Below, piece by piece: positions 25,116-34,326 of a stretch of 64,000 nucleotides of DNA (position 1 is the first letter of the stretch; every line of letters starts with the position of its first letter). Both the position numbers and the translations under genes were made by a program. The notes beneath the pieces were generated by a model. That model was given only the letters and a program-made list of their open reading frames with translations. It did not search any database and was not told the DNA's origin. Source of the stretch: JAJDZL01 sp965220665 (GTDB lineage: Bacteria > Pseudomonadota > Gammaproteobacteria > Arenicellales > JAJDZL01); assembly GCA_965220665.1 (NCBI GenBank), contig CBDCQQ010000005.1, forward strand, positions 1,860,001 through 1,924,000, in the 5' to 3' direction.

Positions 25116-27005
25116 ATGAATCAAAACACCTGGTGGCGCTATCTTCTGATTGCGGCAGTCCTGATTCCGGGATTCTTCTATGCGCTGCCAAATATATTCG
25201 GCGATGACCCTGGAATTCAGATCAGGGCGGCCAGAACTACAGGATTCGACTCGACATTACTCGCGCGGGTTGAAACTGCCCTGCAACGAGAAGAGATAAC
25301 TCCACTTGGCCTGATATCAGACGACAGCGGTGTTCGCGTTCGATTTGAAAGCGCGGAGCAGCAGCTTCAGGCACGCAATGCTCTGCAGGACGCACTGGGC
25401 AATCGGTACACCGTCGCGCTAACCCTTGTGTCGTCGGCACCTGCATGGATGAGTTCACTCGGGCTTCATCCAATGTATCTTGGACTAGACCTGAGGGGTG
25501 GTGTCCACTTCCTGATGGAAGTGGATCTGGATAGCGCAATTAATCGGGCGGAGGACCGATACGTGGAGTCAATTCGTCGAACGCTTCGGGAAAACAACGT
25601 TCGGTACTCTTCGGCCCGTCGCATGGAAGCAGGCAGCGGAATTGAAGTCAAGTTTCGGGATGAAGAGCTAAGAAGCGCCGGGATCGATGTAGTTGAAGAG
25701 GAGTTGCCCGAACTGGAATTACGGGACTTTGAACGTGAAGGTGAACTCTATCTTGCCGCCAATATGAGTGAAGACGAAATCGATGAGTTGAAGGGTTTTG
25801 CCATAGAGCAGAATATTGTGGCGCTTCGCAACCGAATTGATGAACTCGGTGTTGCGGAGCCGGTGGTACAGAGACAGGGTGATAGTCGGATCGTCATTCA
25901 GTTGCCAGGTGTACAGGATACTGCGCGGGCGAAACGCATACTAGGCCGTACAGCGACGCTTGAAATTCGACTGGTCGATGAAGAGCACGATCTGACCGCA
26001 GCATTACAGGGTTCAATACCGCCAGGTTCAGCCCTCTATCAAATGCGCGATGGTTCCCAGATACTACTCAAAAAACCAGTGATTTATTCTGGTGACAATA
26101 TCGTTGATGCTGCCGCCAGTCTGGATACACAGACGGGTGGTCCAATCGTCAGTATCACACTGGACTCTCGCGGTGCATCGATCAATCAGAAAGTGACGGG
26201 CGAGAACATTGGCCGACGGATGGCGGTGACGTACATCGAGACACGTTCAGAACCCAAACGCGATGATGCTGGTCGTATTGTTTTTGACGATCAGGGAAAT
26301 CCTGTACGCGTAAAGGAACTGGTGGAAGAAGTCATTACCGCGCCGGTCATTCGCGACCAATTGGGTCGACGCTTTCAGATTGAGGGGCTTGACAGTGTAA
26401 CTGAAGCCCGGGACCTATCGTTGCTGCTTCGCGCAGGTGCATTGGCGGCGCCGGTCGATATTATTGAGGAACGTACAGTCGGCCCAAGTCTGGGACAGCA
26501 GAACATTCTTCAGGGCTTGCAATCCGTAATTGTCGGATTCTTGCTGGTTTTGGTGTTCATGATCATCTACTACCGGATATTTGGACTGGTCGCAAATCTA
26601 GCTTTAGCACTTAATCTGGTGCTGATTGTTGCAGTTCTGTCTGCAATTCAGGCAACTTTGACTTTGCCAGGAGTAGCTGGCATTGTCTTAACGGTTGGTA
26701 TCGCTGTGGATGCCAATGTATTGATTTTCGAAAGAATTCGAGAAGAACTACGGAACAGGAACACGCCACAGAACAGTATTCGTGTGGGCTACGAACGTGC
26801 GTTCTCGACGATCGTCGATGCGAACATCACAACGCTAATCGCCGCGATTGTTCTGTTCAACTTCGGTACTGGTCCAATCAAGGGCTTTGCAGTGACATTG
26901 AGCATCGGTATTGTTACCTCAATGTTTACTGCGATACTTGGTACGCGAACCGTTATTAACCTGATTTACGGTCGTCGGCGCCGAATTTCGGCATTGGCCA
27001 TTTAG
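25116..27005 (+). CDS. secD: Protein translocase subunit SecD
   Basis: With SecF it uses the proton gradient to pull exported proteins through SecYEG on the periplasmic side. The 629-aa protein has a first membrane helix (residues 8-24), the P1 head with LGLDLRGGVHFLMEVD, and a six-helix membrane block near the C-terminus. The C-terminal GIAVDANVLIFERIREE carries the conserved RND-type Asp and Arg. The full length agrees with other gammaproteobacterial SecD. The gap to secF is 11 bp. Confidence 0.97.
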   Translation: MNQNTWWRYLLIAAVLIPGFFYALPNIFGDDPGIQIRAARTTGFDSTLLARVETALQREEITPLGLISDDSGVRVRFESAEQQLQARNALQDALGNRYTVALTLVSSAPAWMSSLGLHPMYLGLDLRGGVHFLMEVDLDSAINRAEDRYVESIRRTLRENNVRYSSARRMEAGSGIEVKFRDEELRSAGIDVVEEELPELELRDFEREGELYLAANMSEDEIDELKGFAIEQNIVALRNRIDELGVAEPVVQRQGDSRIVIQLPGVQDTARAKRILGRTATLEIRLVDEEHDLTAALQGSIPPGSALYQMRDGSQILLKKPVIYSGDNIVDAAASLDTQTGGPIVSITLDSRGASINQKVTGENIGRRMAVTYIETRSEPKRDDAGRIVFDDQGNPVRVKELVEEVITAPVIRDQLGRRFQIEGLDSVTEARDLSLLLRAGALAAPVDIIEERTVGPSLGQQNILQGLQSVIVGFLLVLVFMIIYYRIFGLVANLALALNLVLIVAVLSAIQATLTLPGVAGIVLTVGIAVDANVLIFERIREELRNRNTPQNSIRVGYERAFSTIVDANITTLIAAIVLFNFGTGPIKGFAVTLSIGIVTSMFTAILGTRTVINLIYGRRRRISALAI

Positions 27006-27016
27006 GAAAAGCGAAC

Positions 27017-28006
27017 ATGGAATTTCTAAAAAAAGATCTGGCTATCGACTTCCTAGGCCGTCGTCGTGTCGCGGCCATCGTTTCCGGTGTGCTGGTTGTT
27101 GTTTGTCTTGCTGCCATTTTGGTACGAGGAATCAATTTTGGGCTCGATTTCACGGGTGGCACGCTGGTCGAAATTCGCTATGGGGAACAGGTTAGTGTCG
27201 ACGATGTGCGCGAAGAGCTTGCGGCTACAGGAATTGAAGATACAACAGTCCAGTACTTTGGCACGAATCGCGATGTTTTGATTAGGCTGCCTTCGGGTCC
27301 GGAGTCAGGATCGGCTGCTGAGCAGAGCACCCAGATTATCGAGACTCTGAGAAAGCCTTATGGTGAAGTGCTGGTTGAATCTCTGGCAGGCGGTTTGCAA
27401 TCGTGTACCAGGAATGACGGTTCTGTCAGTGACTGTTTTGTGCAGATGCGTCGGGTTGAGTTTGTTGGACCGAAAGTTGGACAGGAGTTAGCTGACCAGG
27501 GCGGTCTGGCAATGCTTTATGCACTGATTGGCATTCTGGTTTATGTCGCCTGGCGGTTTGAGTGGCGCTTTGCAATCGGTGCAGTTGCAGCGCTCGTGCA
27601 CGATGTAGTGATTACGGTTGGAATCTTCTCGATTTTTCAGGTCGATTTTTCGCTCGCTGTGTTGGCAGCTATCTTGGCCGTCATTGGATATTCGCTTAAC
27701 GACACAATCGTGGTGTTTGACCGAAGCCGGGAAAATTTCAGAAAGAGCCGCAGTGGCACTGCGATTGAAATCATGAACCGGTCGCTTAATCAGACGCTTA
27801 GACGAACGATTCTGACTTCAACTACAACGCTGCTGGTCGTGTTAACATTGTTGTTGTTTGGTGGAGAGGTCATTTGGGGATTTGCATTTGCCCTGCTGAT
27901 AGGTGTACTCGTTGGTACCTACTCCTCAATTTTCGTTGCAAGTCCCGTTGTATTGGCACTGAGAATTTCACGTGAAGATATGGCGTTGGAGGACCAGTCA
28001 GCGTAG
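27017..28006 (+). CDS. secF: Protein translocase subunit SecF
   Basis: SecF is the membrane partner of SecD. The 329-aa protein has FGLDFTGGTLVEIR near residue 35, a periplasmic domain with two cysteines (SCTRND, VSDCFVQ) and a five-helix block with GYSLNDTIVVFDRSREN. That last segment is the conserved SecF proton-path motif. The start ATG at 27017 follows a GGAAAAG purine stretch. The unusual cysteine pair could form a disulfide. Confidence 0.97.
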   Translation: MEFLKKDLAIDFLGRRRVAAIVSGVLVVVCLAAILVRGINFGLDFTGGTLVEIRYGEQVSVDDVREELAATGIEDTTVQYFGTNRDVLIRLPSGPESGSAAEQSTQIIETLRKPYGEVLVESLAGGLQSCTRNDGSVSDCFVQMRRVEFVGPKVGQELADQGGLAMLYALIGILVYVAWRFEWRFAIGAVAALVHDVVITVGIFSIFQVDFSLAVLAAILAVIGYSLNDTIVVFDRSRENFRKSRSGTAIEIMNRSLNQTLRRTILTSTTTLLVVLTLLLFGGEVIWGFAFALLIGVLVGTYSSIFVASPVVLALRISREDMALEDQSA

Positions 28007-28106
28007 ATTATTCTGCTGAAGAATAATTTAAAGGTTCGACCGTCAGTGATCAATCTTGGGTCGCGGCGAATTAATGATGAAAACACCTGGAACAGGTGAT
28101 TCTAGA

Positions 28107-29192
28107 ATGGCGGATCGTTCTGAAGATTCATATATGAGGCAGGCTATTGAGCTCGCCAGGCAGCCTTTGTCCGCGCCGCATCCAAACCCTCGAGTGGGTT
28201 GTGTCATTGTGGTTGATGGCCAGGTTGTTGCGGAGGGATTGCACCATGAGGCTGGCAGCGATCATGCAGAAGTCGCGGCACTCAAAGCAGAGCGCGACTT
28301 TAGGGGCGGCACAATGTATGTTACGCTGGAACCGTGTGCAACGCATGGTCGAACACCCCCTTGCTCAACGCGAATTTTGAGCTCTGGAATCAGTCGTGTT
28401 GTCATTGCCAGTCCTGATCCCAATCCTGTCAATGGTGGGTTGGGGATTAAACAGCTGCGTGAAGCTGGAATTCAAACCGAGGTTGGATTGCTCGCCGACG
28501 ATGCCCGTGCGATCAATCGCGGCTTTTTCTCAAGATATGAACGAGACAGACCCTGGGTTACTGCAAAAATTGCAGCCACTTTGGATGGCCGAGTTGCGGC
28601 CGCCAACGGAGAAAGTCAGTGGATTACCGGGGAGGCGGCACGATTTGATGTTCAGCTGCTGCGGGCGCAGGCTTCTGCAGTCCTGACGGGTGTGGGAACC
28701 GTGTTGGCTGATAACCCTCGATTGAATTGTCGGTTGGATGGAATTCAGCGTCAGCCGCTCCGTGTTATTGTCGACAGTCATTTGCGAACTCCTGAGACTG
28801 CCACGCTGTTTGCAGTTGAAGGTGACATACTATTTGCAACCGCAGGAAAAGCCGAATCCGAGTCGCTTCAAAAATCTGAAGGCCAAGCAAGTATCGTTTC
28901 ATTTGGGTCTTCCGATGGGCGCGTCGACTGCCGAAAATTACTTGACTACCTCTCAGAACTGGAAATGAATGATGTGCTGGTCGAAGCTGGTCCTACGCTA
29001 ATCGGTGAACTTCTTCATGCTGGGCTGGTTGACGAGATGGTCATTTACCTGGCACCCGCTGTTCTAGGAGACTCAGCAAAGGCTATGGTTGTTACGCCAG
29101 TGATTAAGCAACTTGCCGACCGTTGTCGCGGAGAATTCGCAGATGTTCGTTTGGTCGGTAACGATATTCGAATTCAATTTGTGCTTGATTGA
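28107..29192 (+). CDS. ribD: Bifunctional riboflavin biosynthesis deaminase/reductase RibD
   Basis: It deaminates and then reduces the pyrimidine intermediate made from GTP. The N-terminal deaminase has the zinc motifs DHAEVAALK and EPCATHGRTPPC, and the C-terminal half is a DHFR-like reductase (VTAKIAATLDGRVA, LVEAGPTLIGELL). Open frame extends to a TTG at 28056 and an ATG at 28074. I chose the ATG at 28107 (MADRSEDSYMRQAIELA) because AGGTGA lies 7 nt upstream and it matches the family's usual N-terminus. Length is 361 aa. The nrdR gene that often precedes ribD is absent here. Confidence 0.95.
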   Translation: MADRSEDSYMRQAIELARQPLSAPHPNPRVGCVIVVDGQVVAEGLHHEAGSDHAEVAALKAERDFRGGTMYVTLEPCATHGRTPPCSTRILSSGISRVVIASPDPNPVNGGLGIKQLREAGIQTEVGLLADDARAINRGFFSRYERDRPWVTAKIAATLDGRVAAANGESQWITGEAARFDVQLLRAQASAVLTGVGTVLADNPRLNCRLDGIQRQPLRVIVDSHLRTPETATLFAVEGDILFATAGKAESESLQKSEGQASIVSFGSSDGRVDCRKLLDYLSELEMNDVLVEAGPTLIGELLHAGLVDEMVIYLAPAVLGDSAKAMVVTPVIKQLADRCRGEFADVRLVGNDIRIQFVLD

Positions 29193-29369
29193 TCTACTAC
29201 TAAGTTGTGATAGTATTGCCAAAGCAGTTGCGTAATCAAAGAAAAGAGAGAATTATCAGACGTTGAGTAGTGCCTTGGTGAATTTGAAAATCATTGAAAC
29301 TCAGATTTCTCAATTCTTGCGGTAGATGCACAGATAGTGCTGATATTTCTAATAATTTAGCCATTCGTT

Positions 29370-30014
29370 ATGTTTACAGGAATTGTTGAATCAGTCGGTA
29401 GCATTGTTCGCGTAAACCGTTCGGATGCAGGTATGGAATTTAGCCTTGTCTTGGGTTCGGTCGAACCGGCAAGCCTGAAACTGGGAGACAGCATCTCAAT
29501 CAGTGGAGTTTGTTTGACGGTGACTGGGATTCAGGAACAATCTGTTGATGTACAAGTATCAAACGAAACGATCGCCCGAACCAATTTTGGGCAATATTCA
29601 GTCGGAACACAGGTTAATATTGAACGTCCGTTGACATTGAACAGCCCGTTGGGGGGACATCTCGTTTCCGGGCATATCGATGGCACAGCAAAATGCGTTG
29701 GCATCACGCCTGACGGCGACTCCCGTAGAATCGTATTCGAAGTTTCCGGTGAAGCGCTCGGTAAATTTATGGTTCAGAAAGGATCGGTGACAATTGATGG
29801 GGTCAGCATGACCGTCAACTCGGTTGTTGACCGGGAATCATTGACCCAGTTTGATGTTAATGTTATCCCGCACACTTTGTCAGTCACAACTCTGGGGTCA
29901 CTTAAGTTGAGTGAATCGGTGCACATTGAAATTGACAATGTTGCCCGCTACGTGAACCGGTTGATGGAGTACTACGGCCTGGAGCGGGTACTCGGTGATA
30001 AAGAAGGCTTGTAA
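29370..30014 (+). CDS. ribE: Riboflavin synthase, alpha subunit
   Basis: It joins two lumazine molecules to make riboflavin. The 214-aa protein begins MFTGIVESVGSI and has two similar beta-barrel lumazine-binding repeats (about residues 1-95 and 96-195), each with a VCLTV or VSMTVN motif. The 177-bp gap before it and the 203-bp gap after it hold no gene. I looked for an FMN riboswitch in both and did not see one. Confidence 0.96.
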   Translation: MFTGIVESVGSIVRVNRSDAGMEFSLVLGSVEPASLKLGDSISISGVCLTVTGIQEQSVDVQVSNETIARTNFGQYSVGTQVNIERPLTLNSPLGGHLVSGHIDGTAKCVGITPDGDSRRIVFEVSGEALGKFMVQKGSVTIDGVSMTVNSVVDRESLTQFDVNVIPHTLSVTTLGSLKLSESVHIEIDNVARYVNRLMEYYGLERVLGDKEGL

Positions 30015-30217
30015 ATTCTTTAGCGTCAGATTCGATTTGCCCTCGTTGGTTGACAGACAGGTACTGACTATTTTTGTATGAATTACTCGTAGCACCTGCC
30101 GTTCTCTAAGTTCCCATTTCCATCGGCGCTTGACGACAGTGATACGCGATGCGGCGAACAAACTAAAATATAGAGTTTGAATGAATTGAAAGTGACCTAT
30201 TCTTTACGATTTACAGA

Positions 30218-31366
30218 ATGCCTAATTCACCAAATCCTACGCCCTTGACAGGCAATTTAACGTCAGGTATCAGCCCGATTGAATCGATTCTGCAAGATTT
30301 TGCAGCCGGCAAGATGGTCATACTGGTTGACGATGAATCTCGGGAAAATGAAGGTGATCTGCTGTTGGCGGCGGAATGTGTCACCCCAGAGCATATTAAC
30401 TTTATGGCAACACATGGTCGGGGCCTGATTTGTCTGTCGATGACTGATGAGCGATGCAAGAAGCTTCGTTTACCACTGATGGTCAGAGAAAACACCTCTC
30501 CGTATTCGACTGCGTTTACCATTTCAATTGAAGCAGCGAAAAACGTTTCCACCGGAATCTCAGCGGCTGATAGAGCGACAACCATTCAGGCTGCTGTTCA
30601 TCCCGAGGCACTGCCAACGGACCTGGTCACACCGGGACATATTTTCCCAGTGATAGCGGAACCGGGTGGAGTTTTGATTCGGGCTGGTCACACCGAAGCC
30701 GGCGGTGATTTGGCAAGACTCTGCGGATTCGAGCCGGCGAGTGTCCTGTGCGAAATTTTAAATCCTGACGGGACTATGGCCAGACTAGGAGATTTGATTG
30801 AGTTTAGTAAAAATCATAATTTGAAAATTGGCACGATTGCTGATTTGATCCGCTATCGGCTAGCGACGGAATCAACGGTGAAGCGTGAAACCGAGAGACG
30901 ATTGCATACCGACTATGGTGAAGTTCGTGCGGTTACATATCGGGATGAAGTGAGAAACAGTACACACCTGGCTTTGGTGAAAGGAGAGATTGAGGCCGAT
31001 GTTCCGACCATACTGCGGGTGCACGTATTTACCGGATTGTCAGAAGTGCTTGACGCGTTTACTCCAGGAGGTCACTCGTATTCGGTGCGAAGAGCACTGC
31101 AGAGAATCATGCGGGAGGAATCTGGAGCTGTGGTTATTCTCAATTATCAGCGAGAATTCAGCGGGTTGCCAGAGACTGTCAGTGATGTAGAAAGTCAGTC
31201 TGGAGACGAAGGCGGCAGTCACGATGTACGGATCGTTGGAATAGGCAGCCAGATTGCGGCTGATCTTGGCTTTGGAAAACTCAAAGTTCTGGGTCACCCA
31301 CTCAAAATGCATGGTCTATCTGGATTCGGGCTGACGGTCGAAGAGTATCTTCCGCCAGAGGACTAA
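30218..31366 (+). CDS. ribBA: RibBA-type protein: active DHBP synthase with degenerate GTP cyclohydrolase II half
   Basis: The N-terminal half (about residues 20-215) makes 3,4-dihydroxy-2-butanone 4-phosphate from ribulose 5-phosphate. The metal and substrate motifs are intact: VDDESRENEGDLLLAAE, THGRGLICLSM and GHTEAGGDLARL. The C-terminal half aligns with GTP cyclohydrolase II in layout. However, where the enzyme has its three zinc cysteines (the CxTGDxFxSxRCDCG region), this protein reads RVHVFTGLSEVLDAFTPGG. The cysteines are gone, so GTP cyclohydrolase activity is not expected. A separate ribA should exist elsewhere. Such RibB-with-RibA-remnant proteins are common in gammaproteobacteria. 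Length is 382 aa. Confidence 0.93.
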   Translation: MPNSPNPTPLTGNLTSGISPIESILQDFAAGKMVILVDDESRENEGDLLLAAECVTPEHINFMATHGRGLICLSMTDERCKKLRLPLMVRENTSPYSTAFTISIEAAKNVSTGISAADRATTIQAAVHPEALPTDLVTPGHIFPVIAEPGGVLIRAGHTEAGGDLARLCGFEPASVLCEILNPDGTMARLGDLIEFSKNHNLKIGTIADLIRYRLATESTVKRETERRLHTDYGEVRAVTYRDEVRNSTHLALVKGEIEADVPTILRVHVFTGLSEVLDAFTPGGHSYSVRRALQRIMREESGAVVILNYQREFSGLPETVSDVESQSGDEGGSHDVRIVGIGSQIAADLGFGKLKVLGHPLKMHGLSGFGLTVEEYLPPED

Positions 31367-31368
31367 AC

Positions 31369-31848
31369 GTGCAGACAGAGCAATTTTTTGATCTCAAGCC
31401 GTTCGAAACCAACATCAATGTAGGTTTGGTTGTCAGCGACTACTATAAGGACATCGCACAAAATTTGCTGTTGGGGGTTGAGAGCGTATTGAACAACTAT
31501 CAGCAAGTTCGCTTTGAAATTGCGCGAGTTGCTGGAGCTTGGGAGATTCCATTGGTTAGCCGAGTGATGGCCCAGACTGGTCGCTATCAGGCACTCATCG
31601 CGCTCGGTTGTGTTATTCGCGGTGAAACCTCGCATTTCGATTTTCTGTGCAAGGAGTGTTCCGCGGCATTGATGTCCGTCAGTATGGATTTCACCATTCC
31701 CGTAGGCTTTGGTGTGTTAACGGTCGAAAACTATGCTCAGGCCCAGCAGCGTTCAGATATCGATGACATGAAGAAAAATAAGGGACGCGAGGCAGCAATT
31801 GGTACTTTGCGTTCCCTCTACGCTGTAGCCGAAATTCGTCAAGGCTAA
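31369..31848 (+). CDS. ribH: 6,7-dimethyl-8-ribityllumazine synthase
   Basis: It condenses the RibD product with the RibB product to form lumazine. The 159-aa protein starts at a GTG two bases after the ribBA stop. It has the substrate strand GAWEIPLVSRVM, GCVIRGETSHFDFL (with the catalytic histidine) and a GFGVLTVENYAQA strand. Many RibH proteins have a second histidine in the GETxHxD loop, and here that is HFD. The C-terminal NKGREAAIGTL helix is standard. The gap to the next gene is 13 bp. Confidence 0.95.
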   Translation: MQTEQFFDLKPFETNINVGLVVSDYYKDIAQNLLLGVESVLNNYQQVRFEIARVAGAWEIPLVSRVMAQTGRYQALIALGCVIRGETSHFDFLCKECSAALMSVSMDFTIPVGFGVLTVENYAQAQQRSDIDDMKKNKGREAAIGTLRSLYAVAEIRQG

Positions 31849-31861
31849 AAGCCCCAATCCA

Positions 31862-33259
31862 ATGAAAGTTTCAGCAAGGCACTACGCAAGGCTGGGTGCC
31901 GTTCAATACCTATATTCCTGGGATGTTCAGAACCAGTCCGTCAATCAAGTCGATGATCAGATTCTGATTGATTCGAATGTATTGCTAAAGGGCGATCTAG
32001 TTTATTTTCAAAAACTGCTTAAATCAATTCCACCCAAGATATCGCAATTGGATGAAATTATTTCGAAGGTGGTTCACTGGAAAATTGACACGATAGACCC
32101 GGTTGTACGCGCGATTTTACGTCTCGGTGTGTATGAGATGACTAGCGAATTTGATGTACCGTTGAAAGTGATTACGAATGAGTGCATTGAACTCTCCCGG
32201 GAATTTGGCAATCCTGACAGTTACAAATTCATTAATGGAACACTTGACAAGTTAGCATTCAGTGAACATGTTCGCCTCAGTAAACTGATCAAGCAAGGAT
32301 CGCGGTCATCCAGTCGAGAATTTGACCTGATTCAGCGTTATTTTGCAGACCGACAAAGCTACGATGAGAGTGTGCTTACGGGAATTGGAGATGATTGTGC
32401 AATCGTTGAAATTCCTGCGGACCAGCAACTTTTGGTTACAACCGATTCATTGCATGAGAACGTTCATTTTCCGGCATCTACGAAAGCTCGACAGATTGGG
32501 TATAAATCATTGGCTGTCTCCTTAAGTGACTTGGCCTCCAAAGGTGCGAAGCCGAAATATGCAATGCTGAATCTATCTCTACCAGGATACGATTCGGCTT
32601 GGCTTTCTGATTTTAGTCGCGGGTTCTTTGACCTGGCGGCTCAATTCAACGTAGGTTTGATTGGTGGTGATACGGTTCGTGGCCCCCTGTCAATCGGAAT
32701 TACAGCATTTGGCATCGCAACAGTCGGTCGGTGTCCGTTGCGCTCAGGTGCTCGTCCCGGGGACGCAATACATGTGACCGGAACTTTAGGTGATGCCGCT
32801 CTTGGCTTGATTGCTTCTCGCCTTGGCAACTCACTTGATCGCAAGGATACTGAATTTCTTCAGCGAAGACTGGAACTCCCCCAACCGCGAGTGAACGCGG
32901 GTCAGGTGATCGCTCGTTATGCCACATCATCCATTGATTTGTCGGACGGATTAATCGCAGATCTTTCTCACATTCTTGCTGCCAGTGGTGTAGGCGCTTC
33001 AATTGATCTTGAGAAAATTCCGCTTTCACCTGTTTATCAGCATCTCCTTGCCGACGTCGGCTGGGATTACGCCTTAGCACATGGCGATGATTACGAGTTG
33101 TGTTTCACTATCAGCCATGACCTGCCGGATACTGCAATTGAGGAGGCGGCCGTCCCGATGAGTCGAATCGGCACTGTTGTTGAAGGTGAAGGCATTGAAA
33201 TCAGACAGCCAAATGGAGAAATCTACCAGATTCAGTCTTCCGGATATTCTCATTTCTGA
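31862..33259 (+). CDS. nusB-thiL: NusB-ThiL fusion: antitermination factor joined to thiamine-monophosphate kinase
   Basis: One uninterrupted 465-codon frame encodes two proteins that are normally separate neighbours. Residues about 1-140 are NusB: RHYARLGAVQYLYSWD opening, DPVVRAILRLGVYEM, NECIELSREFG and FINGTLDKLA. From about residue 153 ThiL begins with EFDLIQRYF, then GIGDDCAIVE, TTDSLHENVHF, LIGGDTVRGPLSIG and SIDLSDGLIADL. Between them is a short polar linker (SKLIKQGSRSSSR) with no stop codon and no ATG, GTG or TTG to restart ThiL. NusB acts in rRNA antitermination and ThiL makes thiamine diphosphate. The fusion implies equal expression of both. A sequencing error is the chief alternative. 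Confidence 0.88.
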   Translation: MKVSARHYARLGAVQYLYSWDVQNQSVNQVDDQILIDSNVLLKGDLVYFQKLLKSIPPKISQLDEIISKVVHWKIDTIDPVVRAILRLGVYEMTSEFDVPLKVITNECIELSREFGNPDSYKFINGTLDKLAFSEHVRLSKLIKQGSRSSSREFDLIQRYFADRQSYDESVLTGIGDDCAIVEIPADQQLLVTTDSLHENVHFPASTKARQIGYKSLAVSLSDLASKGAKPKYAMLNLSLPGYDSAWLSDFSRGFFDLAAQFNVGLIGGDTVRGPLSIGITAFGIATVGRCPLRSGARPGDAIHVTGTLGDAALGLIASRLGNSLDRKDTEFLQRRLELPQPRVNAGQVIARYATSSIDLSDGLIADLSHILAASGVGASIDLEKIPLSPVYQHLLADVGWDYALAHGDDYELCFTISHDLPDTAIEEAAVPMSRIGTVVEGEGIEIRQPNGEIYQIQSSGYSHF

Positions 33260-33285
33260 GTCCCGCTTTCCAAAAGGTGACAACC

Positions 33286-33765
33286 TTGAAGCGACGTCCA
33301 ATCGGATATAAACCAGCGCTTTGGATCGCGTTTGGATTCGGAACGGGGTTTGTTCCTAAAGCACCTGGGACCGCAGGTACGCTGCTAGGCATTCCGTTAG
33401 CCATTATGATCAGCCATACGTCTATTGTGCTTCAGGTTGTCATATTGGTGGTTTTGTTTGTTCTGGGATGTATGGTGTGTCAGATGGCGGCAGATTGGCT
33501 GGGAGAGCAGGATCCAGGAGCAGTCGTCTGGGATGAAATTGTGGGTTATTGTGTGGCCATGGCCTTTTTGCCCGCAACTCTAACGACCGTTGTGGCGGCG
33601 TTCGTGTTGTTCAGGATTGCTGATATAGTCAAGCCCTGGCCTATTTCCTGGTTTGAACGGCGAATTGCCGGTGGTACCGGCATTATGGTGGACGATTTGC
33701 TGGCTGGAGTACTGGCCAATATCGTCATTCACAGTATGATTTATATTGGAATATTGACACCCTGA
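33286..33765 (+). CDS. pgpA: Phosphatidylglycerophosphatase A
   Basis: It dephosphorylates phosphatidylglycerol phosphate in the inner membrane, completing phosphatidylglycerol synthesis. It has the N-terminal GFGTGFVPKAPGTAGTLLG signature, DPGAVVWDEIVGY with its conserved acidic residues and several membrane helices. The frame is open from a GTG at 33277, but that GTG is part of the AAAGGTG ribosome site. The TTG at 33286, 8 nt after AAAGG, is the better start and gives 159 aa. The order thiL-pgpA is conserved. Confidence 0.92.
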   Translation: MKRRPIGYKPALWIAFGFGTGFVPKAPGTAGTLLGIPLAIMISHTSIVLQVVILVVLFVLGCMVCQMAADWLGEQDPGAVVWDEIVGYCVAMAFLPATLTTVVAAFVLFRIADIVKPWPISWFERRIAGGTGIMVDDLLAGVLANIVIHSMIYIGILTP

Positions 33766-33860
33766 TCATACCAGCGCTGTGAAATCAATAAATGCAATTC
33801 TGAAAGGTCGAAGAAAGCATTAAAATTGAATTATTGAGCACTTGAAACGGTCAAATTAAA

Positions 33861-34247
33861 ATGAAAATTGGATACAAGGAACTGCTTGACAAGGCCATGG
33901 CAGAGGTGGAGACGATTTCCGTTGACAAAGCGAAGGAACTGCACTCCGACGAAACCGCTCAATTCGTTGATTTAAGAGATATTCGGGAACTGAAAATGGA
34001 AGGAAAAGTGCCCGGATCCTACCATATGCCGAGAGGTATGCTTGAATTCTGGATTGATCCTGAGAGCCCATATTTCAAGTCAATATTTGATCAGGACTGT
34101 AAGTTTGTGTTTTATTGCAAGTCAGGTTGGCGTTCCGCCCTGGCAACCCAGACGGCACAAAGCATGGGTCTGTCGAATGTCTGTCACATTGATGGTGGAT
34201 TCGACGCATGGAAGCAGGCTGACGGTCAGGTCGAAAATTCGGATTGA
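33861..34247 (+). CDS. Rhodanese-like sulfurtransferase
   Basis: This 128-aa single rhodanese domain has the active-site loop CKSGWRS, where Cys is the persulfide carrier (about residue 92), preceded by VDLRDIRELKMEGKVPGSYHMPRG. The CxxGxR[ST] loop is catalytically complete. Its partner and acceptor are unknown. An N-terminal helix (about residues 1-17) without a signal peptide points to the cytoplasm. It stands alone between pgpA and the dsbC-like gene. Confidence 0.9.
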   Translation: MKIGYKELLDKAMAEVETISVDKAKELHSDETAQFVDLRDIRELKMEGKVPGSYHMPRGMLEFWIDPESPYFKSIFDQDCKFVFYCKSGWRSALATQTAQSMGLSNVCHIDGGFDAWKQADGQVENSD

Positions 34248-34326
34248 GGTCAATTTTTGAAATCTATCCCGGATCTGAAAGTTCAATGCAATTGGGCTGG
34301 GATGACACAAATCTTAGGATGAAGTT

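Noticed and set aside
29193..29369. Possible FMN riboswitch before ribE
   Set aside because: The gaps around ribE and ribBA were read for the conserved RFN core and it was not found.
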